From: a bacterium (Candidatus Ratteibacteria) CG_4_9_14_3_um_filter_41_21
GTDB lineage: Bacteria > Ratteibacteria > UBA8468
Direction: 5' to 3'
DNA: 9,635 nt
NCBI GenBank assembly: GCA_002791075.1
Contig: PFWI01000152.1
Span: 1-9,635, forward strand
Shown one piece after another: positions 5,083 to 9,635 of this stretch. The position numbers and the translations under genes were made by a program. The stretch's first letter is position 1, and every line of letters starts with the position of its first letter. Below the pieces are notes generated by a model. The model saw only the letters and a list, made by a program, of their open reading frames with translations. It ran no database searches and was not told the DNA's origin.

Positions 5083-6474
5083 ATGAAAAATTTAAGTTTT
5101 AAGTTAATATTATTGGTTTTCATATCTGTTCTTTTGGGCTTTGGGTCAAAAGCCATCGGTCTAAATTCTCATCAGGCTTTATCTATCGCAATATTTTCCG
5201 TATCCATATTGGGCACATTGTTTTTCTGGGATTTCCGCTTGAGTTTTGCCTTTATTGGGACATCGATGCTGCTAATGACGCACACAATCGATTTGGAGAA
5301 TTTGATAAAGTTTGCTTCTTTAGAGGTTATTCTGTTCCTGGTGGGGATGATGGTTTTAGTCGGTTTGTTAAAAGAGGCAGGTGTTTTTGCCTGGTTAGTA
5401 AGTCTTATTTTAAGAATTCCAAATCTAACCGCAAAAAAGTTCTTTATCGCAACTTCACTTATTTCAGCATTACTTGCTTGTGCGGTGGATGAGGTAACCT
5501 CCATTATCTTTATGGTAGCAGCAGTCTTAGAAATCTGCGATTATTTTGAGGTTGAGCCTACTCCCTTCATCATCGGTTCTGTCCTTACAACTAACATTGG
5601 CTCTGCAGGCACAGTTTTGGGTAATCCCATAGGTATATTGATTGCAACAAAGGCAGGTTTAAGTTTTGAAGATTTCATTACCAGAGCATTTCCTCTAATG
5701 CTTTTATGTCTGATAGTTACGATTCTTATTCTTATGGTTTTGTATCGCAATGCATTAAAGCAACTTGATAAAAAGATAAAGGAGTTAGGTGCAAATGAGA
5801 TACTTGTCCGCCTTATCTCGGTGCCACTGGAAAGACAACTGAAGATATGCTTGGGAATATTTGGTTTAACACTGTTTTTTATATCAATTCATCATCGCCT
5901 TGAATTACTCTGGAGTTTGGAGACAAATACAATTCTTTTAATTGTCCCCTTAATTTCAGCAGGGTTGGTGATGATATGGAAACAGAAAAAAGCGAGAGGC
6001 TATATTGAGAAGGACGTAGAGTGGTGGACGCTGCTTTTCTTTCTTCTTCTTTTTGCCCAGGCAGGAACATTAAAGTATACGGGCGCAACCGATGTGTTAG
6101 CCAGAAAGATTGTTGGCATAACCGGCAATAACCCCCACTTTTTAACTGCCACCATACTTTGGCTAAGCGTAATCGGCTCAAGCATACTGGATAATGTTGT
6201 ATTAGTGGCTGCGTTTATTCCCATCATTCAGGGGTTTCAAGCATTAAATGTTAATCTCCAACCTTTATGGTGGGCTTTGCTTTTCGGCGGATGTTTAGGG
6301 GGCAATATCACTCTGATTGGCTCAACCGCTAATATTGTTGCTCTGGGTATCTTAGAAAAGGAGAAAAAAATACGTATAACGTTTTTTAGATGGTTTTGGG
6401 TAGGTCTTACTGCCGGTGTAATTACTACCGGGATGGTATGGTTGGCTCTGGTGTGCTTATCTATTTACCGATGA
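5083..6474 (+). CDS. ArsB/NhaD/SLC13-type ion permease A
   Basis: An inner-membrane permease of 463 residues with about 11-13 hydrophobic segments in two inverted halves, the architecture of the ion transporter superfamily (ArsB, NhaD, OCA2/P protein, SLC13). Each half carries a helix with an acidic signature and a Gly/Asn-rich re-entrant hairpin. Half 1 has AVDEVTSIIF (Asp136-Glu137) and TNIGSAGTVLGNPIGI. Half 2 has ILDNVVLVAAFIP (Asp370-Asn371) and GGNITLIGSTANIV. The usual Asp-Asn pair is Asp-Glu in half 1, an unusual feature. Substrate (Na+/H+, arsenite, dicarboxylate or sulfate) cannot be decided. The start at ATG 5083 has only a distant AGGA (5065-5068). Permease B overlaps the stop by ATGA. 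Confidence 0.85.
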   Translation: MKNLSFKLILLVFISVLLGFGSKAIGLNSHQALSIAIFSVSILGTLFFWDFRLSFAFIGTSMLLMTHTIDLENLIKFASLEVILFLVGMMVLVGLLKEAGVFAWLVSLILRIPNLTAKKFFIATSLISALLACAVDEVTSIIFMVAAVLEICDYFEVEPTPFIIGSVLTTNIGSAGTVLGNPIGILIATKAGLSFEDFITRAFPLMLLCLIVTILILMVLYRNALKQLDKKIKELGANEILVRLISVPLERQLKICLGIFGLTLFFISIHHRLELLWSLETNTILLIVPLISAGLVMIWKQKKARGYIEKDVEWWTLLFFLLLFAQAGTLKYTGATDVLARKIVGITGNNPHFLTATILWLSVIGSSILDNVVLVAAFIPIIQGFQALNVNLQPLWWALLFGGCLGGNITLIGSTANIVALGILEKEKKIRITFFRWFWVGLTAGVITTGMVWLALVCLSIYR

Positions 6475-7757
6475 AATATATTGCAATTACAATATTTTTA
6501 ATCTGTTACGTGTTCATAAGTTATTTTATGAACCGACAAAAGTATAAGTTTGTATTGCTTTCTTTATATCTTGGCGTGGCAGTCCTTTTCTTAACTTCTA
6601 CAATTAATTTTCCCCAGGCGGTCTCTTGCATCAATATCAATGTCTTAGGCGTATTTTTGGGGACAATGGTTTTATCCAGTCTTTTTATCCATTCCGGTGT
6701 TCCGGCCTATCTTGCTTCAACTCTCGTTGATAAATCTAAAAATATAGGTATGGCAATCTTATTGGTTTGTGGTTTATCAGGGTTTATTTCCAGTTTTACT
6801 GAGAATGTTGCAACCGTTTTAATTGTAGCGCCCATTGCTCTGGAAATTGCCCGAGCCATAAATATAAATCCGGTCTCTTTACTTATTGGCGTCTCATTAT
6901 CGGCTAACTTGCAAGGGGTAGCAACAATGATTGGTGATTCACCCAGTATTATTCTGGCGATGCAGTCAGGGATGAACTTCAATGATTTTTTCTGGATGAA
7001 AGGTCATCCGGGTATATTTTTTGCGGTGGAGTTAGGTGCTCTCGGCGCACTCACGGTCCTCTGGATTATATTTAAAAAACATCGGCAAAAACCAAAAAAA
7101 ATAGAGATTATAAAACCAAAAACCTGGATTCCTGCCCTCTTTATGTTTTTGATGGTGTTAAGTCTGGTATTCTCTTCATTTATCAAAAATAGACACCCGT
7201 ATTCTGTGGCAATTATATGTATGTCCTGGGCTTTTTTAGGGCTGTTCTGGCATGAATTAAAGCACCGTGAAAGCATTTCTTTAGTTAAGAACTTAGATTG
7301 GCAGACCTTCTTTTTTTTAATCGGGGTATTTATATTGGTTGGCAGTCTTATTTATAACGGCGTAGTTAATGATATAGCAAAATACATATCTTCTATTTCC
7401 GGTAAAAATGCATTTTTTGCCTATATGTTGATTGTCTGGATTTCGGTTTTGGCTTCAGCATTTGTGGATAATATCCCCTATACCATCGCGATGATTCCGG
7501 TAGCTAAAATTGTCGCCGGTAATTTAGGGATGCCAATGTATCCATTTTTATTTGGACTTTTAATCGGTACTTGTTTAGGCGGCAACATCACCCCAATAGG
7601 TGCCGCTTGCAATATGGTAACCGTGGGTATTTTGCGTAAACAAGGATTCAAAGTGAGATTTAACGAATTCGTAAAAATGGGTTTACCATTTACAGTTATT
7701 GCGGTATTGGCAGGTTCTCTGTTTGTCTGGTTTATATGGAATCGTCCTTTTTTATGA
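6471..7757 (+). CDS. ArsB/NhaD/SLC13-type ion permease B
   Basis: A 428-residue inner-membrane permease paralogous to the upstream gene, again with two inverted halves. Half 1 contains SSFTENVATVLIVAP (Glu111-Asn112) and NLQGVATMIGDSPSI. Half 2 contains SAFVDNIPYTIAMIP (Asp333-Asn334) and GGNITPIGAACNMV. Here the half-1 pair is Glu-Asn rather than Asp-Asn. I chose ATG 6471 because it forms an ATGA overlap with the stop of permease A and begins a normal hydrophobic first helix (MKYIAITIFLICYVF). The open frame extends upstream to 6390, but that part is hydrophilic, Cys- and Tyr-rich and lies inside permease A. No Shine-Dalgarno is visible, so translational coupling is expected. The two permeases may be a heteromeric pair; substrate unknown. 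Confidence 0.85.
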   Translation: MKYIAITIFLICYVFISYFMNRQKYKFVLLSLYLGVAVLFLTSTINFPQAVSCININVLGVFLGTMVLSSLFIHSGVPAYLASTLVDKSKNIGMAILLVCGLSGFISSFTENVATVLIVAPIALEIARAININPVSLLIGVSLSANLQGVATMIGDSPSIILAMQSGMNFNDFFWMKGHPGIFFAVELGALGALTVLWIIFKKHRQKPKKIEIIKPKTWIPALFMFLMVLSLVFSSFIKNRHPYSVAIICMSWAFLGLFWHELKHRESISLVKNLDWQTFFFLIGVFILVGSLIYNGVVNDIAKYISSISGKNAFFAYMLIVWISVLASAFVDNIPYTIAMIPVAKIVAGNLGMPMYPFLFGLLIGTCLGGNITPIGAACNMVTVGILRKQGFKVRFNEFVKMGLPFTVIAVLAGSLFVWFIWNRPFL

Positions 7758-7772
7758 GGTAACCTCCTTAGA

Positions 7773-8945
7773 ATGAATACAATTTTTTCTTCAGGTATTA
7801 TTCTCTTGGCCGGACTTTTTGCCGCCAAAATATTACATCTGCTTAAATTTCCTGCAGTCACTGCTTATCTACTCATCGGTATTATCATTGGCCCTTCTTT
7901 TCTTAATTTGGTTTCTCCAGGCACTATTAATGCTTCCGGTTTGATTTCCAATATTGTCCTTTCCGTTATCGCCTTTAGTCTGGGCCAGAACTTCTCCCGA
8001 GAGCATTTTAGAAAGATTGGCAAATCAGTTCTGGTGATTTCCGTTTTGGAAGCATTCGGCGCCTGGCTTTTAGTTACTCTGGCGTTCTTTTTCATTTTAA
8101 AGCAACCATTCTATCTCGCTCTTCTCTTCGGTTCTATTGGAGCCGCCACCGCTCCTGCCGCCACCGTAATGGTTATCCGCGAATACCGGGCAAAAGGGAT
8201 ATTTACCAACACCCTTTTGGGGACTGTTGCGGTTGATGATGCCTGGTGTTTAATTATCTTTTCCATCTCTTTAGCCATCGCCAGAGCTTTAGTTCAACAT
8301 TCGGGCGCCAACATCTTTTTGCTTAAAGTATCCTTACATAGCCTTAGCCAAATTATCGGCGCTTTTCTTCTGGGGGGAGGCATGGGAATTTTTCTTAATT
8401 GGCTGGGTCGTTTTATTAGAACCAAGGCTGACTTTCTGATTATAACCTTAAGCGCAATCTTTCTAACTGCCGGAGTCTCCATTTTTCTTGGCCTTTCCGT
8501 CCTTTTGGCCAATATGGCTTTAGGGGCTATGTTGACCAACCTTAAAAAAGAAAATTATGGATTCTTTGAGATTTTACATAATATTGATACTCCCCTTTTT
8601 CTCTTTTTCTTTGTCCTCGCCGGAGCAAATTTAAAAATTTCTTTTCTCTCCCAGATAGGATTAGTTGTTCTTTTTTATCTTATCTTTCGTATTTTAGGCA
8701 AGATTGCCGGTGCCTCCTTAGGGGCCCATATTTCTAAAGCAATCGGTTCGGTGAAAAAATATATTGGTTTTGGCCTTATTCCTCAAGCCGGTGTTGCCTT
8801 AGGTCTCGCCCTTATTGCCAAAGATTCATTCTCTGAGGTCGGGAACTTCATCTATGCCAGCATCGTTACCGCCACTATTATTTCTGAACTAATCGGTCCT
8901 TTTACCACTAAATTTGCTTTAAAAAAAGCCGGCGAGATTACGTAA
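7773..8945 (+). CDS. CPA2-family cation:proton antiporter (membrane domain only)
   Basis: An inner-membrane protein of 390 residues with about 12 hydrophobic helices and the family hallmarks of monovalent cation:proton antiporter-2 (Kef/NapA type). These are the N-terminal FPAVTAYLLIGIIIGPSFLN, the TAPAATVMVIREYRAKG segment, and the paired aspartates of GTVAVDDAWCLI (Asp155-Asp156), the ion-binding DD motif of electrogenic members. AGANLKISFL and a late GLIPQAGVALGLALIAKDSF complete the pattern. It lacks the TrkA-N/KTN nucleotide-binding tail found in Kef proteins, so control may come from a separate protein such as the upstream CBS-domain product. It begins 15 bp after permease B, so it is in the same operon. 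The GAGGT at 7756-7760 is rather far (12 nt) for a Shine-Dalgarno and forms part of an inverted GAGGT-AACCTC. Confidence 0.9.
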   Translation: MNTIFSSGIILLAGLFAAKILHLLKFPAVTAYLLIGIIIGPSFLNLVSPGTINASGLISNIVLSVIAFSLGQNFSREHFRKIGKSVLVISVLEAFGAWLLVTLAFFFILKQPFYLALLFGSIGAATAPAATVMVIREYRAKGIFTNTLLGTVAVDDAWCLIIFSISLAIARALVQHSGANIFLLKVSLHSLSQIIGAFLLGGGMGIFLNWLGRFIRTKADFLIITLSAIFLTAGVSIFLGLSVLLANMALGAMLTNLKKENYGFFEILHNIDTPLFLFFFVLAGANLKISFLSQIGLVVLFYLIFRILGKIAGASLGAHISKAIGSVKKYIGFGLIPQAGVALGLALIAKDSFSEVGNFIYASIVTATIISELIGPFTTKFALKKAGEIT

Positions 8946-8967
8946 AAATATTATTTTAATTTGGATT

Positions 8968-9034
8968 ATGAAATCGCAATTGATTCTGATTCGAAAAATG
9001 AGAAAAATTGTTTTTAGTAAAGGATGGGGGCGAA
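8968..9034 (+). pseudogene. Possible 5' fragment of the interrupted DUF2062 gene
   Basis: From ATG 8968 (or ATG 8998 in the same frame) the sequence encodes a basic stretch, LILIRKMRKIVFSKGWGR, up to the edge of the inverted-repeat element. DUF2062 proteins usually start with a short Arg/Lys-rich segment before the (K)SPHxxALxFAxG motif. Deleting 133 bp (9035-9167) would fuse this frame directly to KDSPHNLALTFAIG in the downstream fragment. There is no good ribosome binding site and the piece is short, so this is a reconstruction rather than an observed gene. Confidence 0.4.
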
Positions 9035-9168
9035 TTGTAGCGGTGCGATTCATCGCACCAATAAATACGTGGCATAAATTGCGCTACTCTACTATGCACT
9101 ATCTTTAGTAGCAATATGCGGAAAGATTAACTTCTATGCAATGCTGACAGCAAATGCCACCGCTACAA
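9035..9168. mobile_element. 134-bp MITE-like element with 11-bp terminal inverted repeats
   Basis: The ends TTGTAGCGGTG (9035-9045) and CACCGCTACAA (9158-9168) are perfect reverse complements. Just inside the left end is a strong hairpin, GGTGCGAT (9042-9049) TC ATCGCACC (9052-9059), and the interior holds an imperfect ATTGCGCTAC/GTAGCAAT pair. No transposase is encoded, so any movement would depend on enzymes in trans. It lies exactly where the DUF2062 homology begins on its right side. AA at 9033-9034 and again at 9167-9168 could be a very short target duplication, but the boundaries are uncertain. Confidence 0.65.
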
Positions 9169-9409
9169 GGATTCACCGCACAACCTTGCTTTGACTTTTG
9201 CTATCGGAGTAATCATTGGCTTTAGTCCGACGATCGGATTCCAAACCTTACTCTGCCTTCTTTGCGCTAAATTATTCCGCAAGAACTTTCTGGCCTTATT
9301 TGCCGGTTCCTCTGTTCCCACCGGCATACCCTGGGTTATCCCTTTTGTCTATTTCTTCTGCTATCGGTTGGGGAATCTGATTTTAAGAGAAAATTTAACC
9401 ACGGATTAA
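9167..9409 (+). pseudogene. DUF2062-family membrane protein gene, truncated at both ends
   Basis: The frame reads KDSPHNLALTFAIGVIIGFSPTIGFQ and continues through two hydrophobic segments to VYFFCYRLGNLILREN, the recognisable core of DUF2062, a small integral membrane domain of unknown function. Homology begins at AAG 9167, immediately after the right end of the inverted-repeat element. No normal start is available: the only initiation codon nearby is TTG 9191, inside the conserved motif and without a ribosome binding site. On the 3' side the protein stops at TAA 9407-9409 after NLTTD, which is encoded by CCACGGATTAACACAGATT-type repeat sequence. The family normally continues with another hydrophobic stretch. 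I therefore call it a remnant. Confidence 0.6.
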
Positions 9410-9635
9410 CACACAGATTAAACAGATTACCACGAAAGCACGAAAGTTAGAAGACGCGAAGAAATAATAGCAACCACGATATTATCTCGAATTTCACGAA
9501 TTAAAAACAATATTCACCACAGAGGCACAAAGACACAGAGAACACAAAGTTCACCAAGAATTATAAATAAATTTTTTCTTGGAGTGCTTTGAGTCTTGGT
9601 GCCTTTGTGGTAAAATTTTATTTGTGGTTAAAGTG
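9397..9635. repeat. Block of dispersed non-coding repeats (CCACGGATTAACACAGATT / CCACAGAGGCACAAAG types)
   Basis: This stretch has no coding potential. It begins with ACCACGGATTAACACACAG (about 9399-9417), passes through ACCACGAAAGCACGAAAG (about 9430-9447), and ends in a long imperfect palindrome of about 96 bp. The left arm is ACCACAGAGGCAC..AGACACAGAG (9516-9540), continuing to CCAAGAA near 9560. The right arm runs from TTCTTGG near 9577 to GGTGCCTTTGTGGT at 9611. These are familiar low-conservation repeats of environmental bacterial genomes. The palindrome could form a stem in RNA or DNA, but the T-rich loop is on the inside, so it is not a typical terminator. Confidence 0.65.

Noticed and set aside
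5172..5504. Reverse-strand open frame within permease A (and similar antisense frames in gltX, permease B and the antiporter)
   Set aside because: These are shadows of well-supported genes, rich in Lys, Ile and Ser with no recognisable domain.
6390..6470. 27-residue N-terminal extension of permease B
   Set aside because: It lies inside permease A in another frame and is hydrophilic; ATG 6471 gives a normal first membrane helix and an ATGA overlap.

Overview
The window looks like a piece of an AT-rich bacterial chromosome. It carries one clear housekeeping gene, a bacterial-type glutamyl-tRNA synthetase. Nearly every intergenic gap holds degenerate palindromic non-coding repeats of the kinds I associate with uncultivated lineages such as Omnitrophota- or Desantisbacteria-like phyla. 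These are ATTCGTGTTAATTCGTGG, GTCATTGCGAGCGA..GAAGCAATCTC, ATCTGCGT..ATCTGCGTCC, CCACAGAGGCACAAAGACACAGAG and TGTAGCGGTGCGAT types. The phylum is a guess; no rRNA gene or other strong taxonomic marker is present.

Left part (1-2693), accessory in character. A type II toxin-antitoxin pair (ribbon-helix-helix antitoxin, then a PemK/MazF-like toxin; 14-bp overlap) lies behind a long inverted repeat that is probably its operator. A 280-bp gap follows, packed with palindromes and a 27-bp direct repeat. A good sigma70-like promoter then precedes a tight three-gene operon of two different DUF488 proteins and a protein resembling the dual-OB-fold (DuOB) family. This uncharacterised module is the best candidate for an undescribed system here.

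Middle (2694-4830). A 137-bp palindromic element with perfect 12-bp ends is followed by gltX. A two-CBS-domain protein overlaps the end of gltX by 7 bp.

Right part (4831-8945). After a repeat-rich gap, which retains the coding tail of a second, destroyed CBS-domain gene, comes a membrane-transport operon. It has two tandem ArsB/NhaD/SLC13-type permeases overlapping by ATGA and a short CPA2-type cation:proton antiporter 15 bp downstream. The two permeases carry different substitutions at the acidic-residue/Asn pair of their first half, so they may act as a complementary pair. The CBS proteins beside them could be their adenylate- or ionic-strength-sensing regulators; this is inference.

End (8946-9635). 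A DUF2062-family membrane-protein gene appears broken at both ends. On its 5' side it is interrupted by a 134-bp MITE-like element with 11-bp inverted ends, and removing about 133 bp would rejoin a plausible reading frame. On its 3' side it runs into CCACGGATTAACACAGATT-type repeat DNA that fills the rest of the window.

Overall, short palindromic elements have been remodelling gene edges in at least three places. No tRNA, rRNA, CRISPR array, transposase gene or convincing U-tailed terminator was found.
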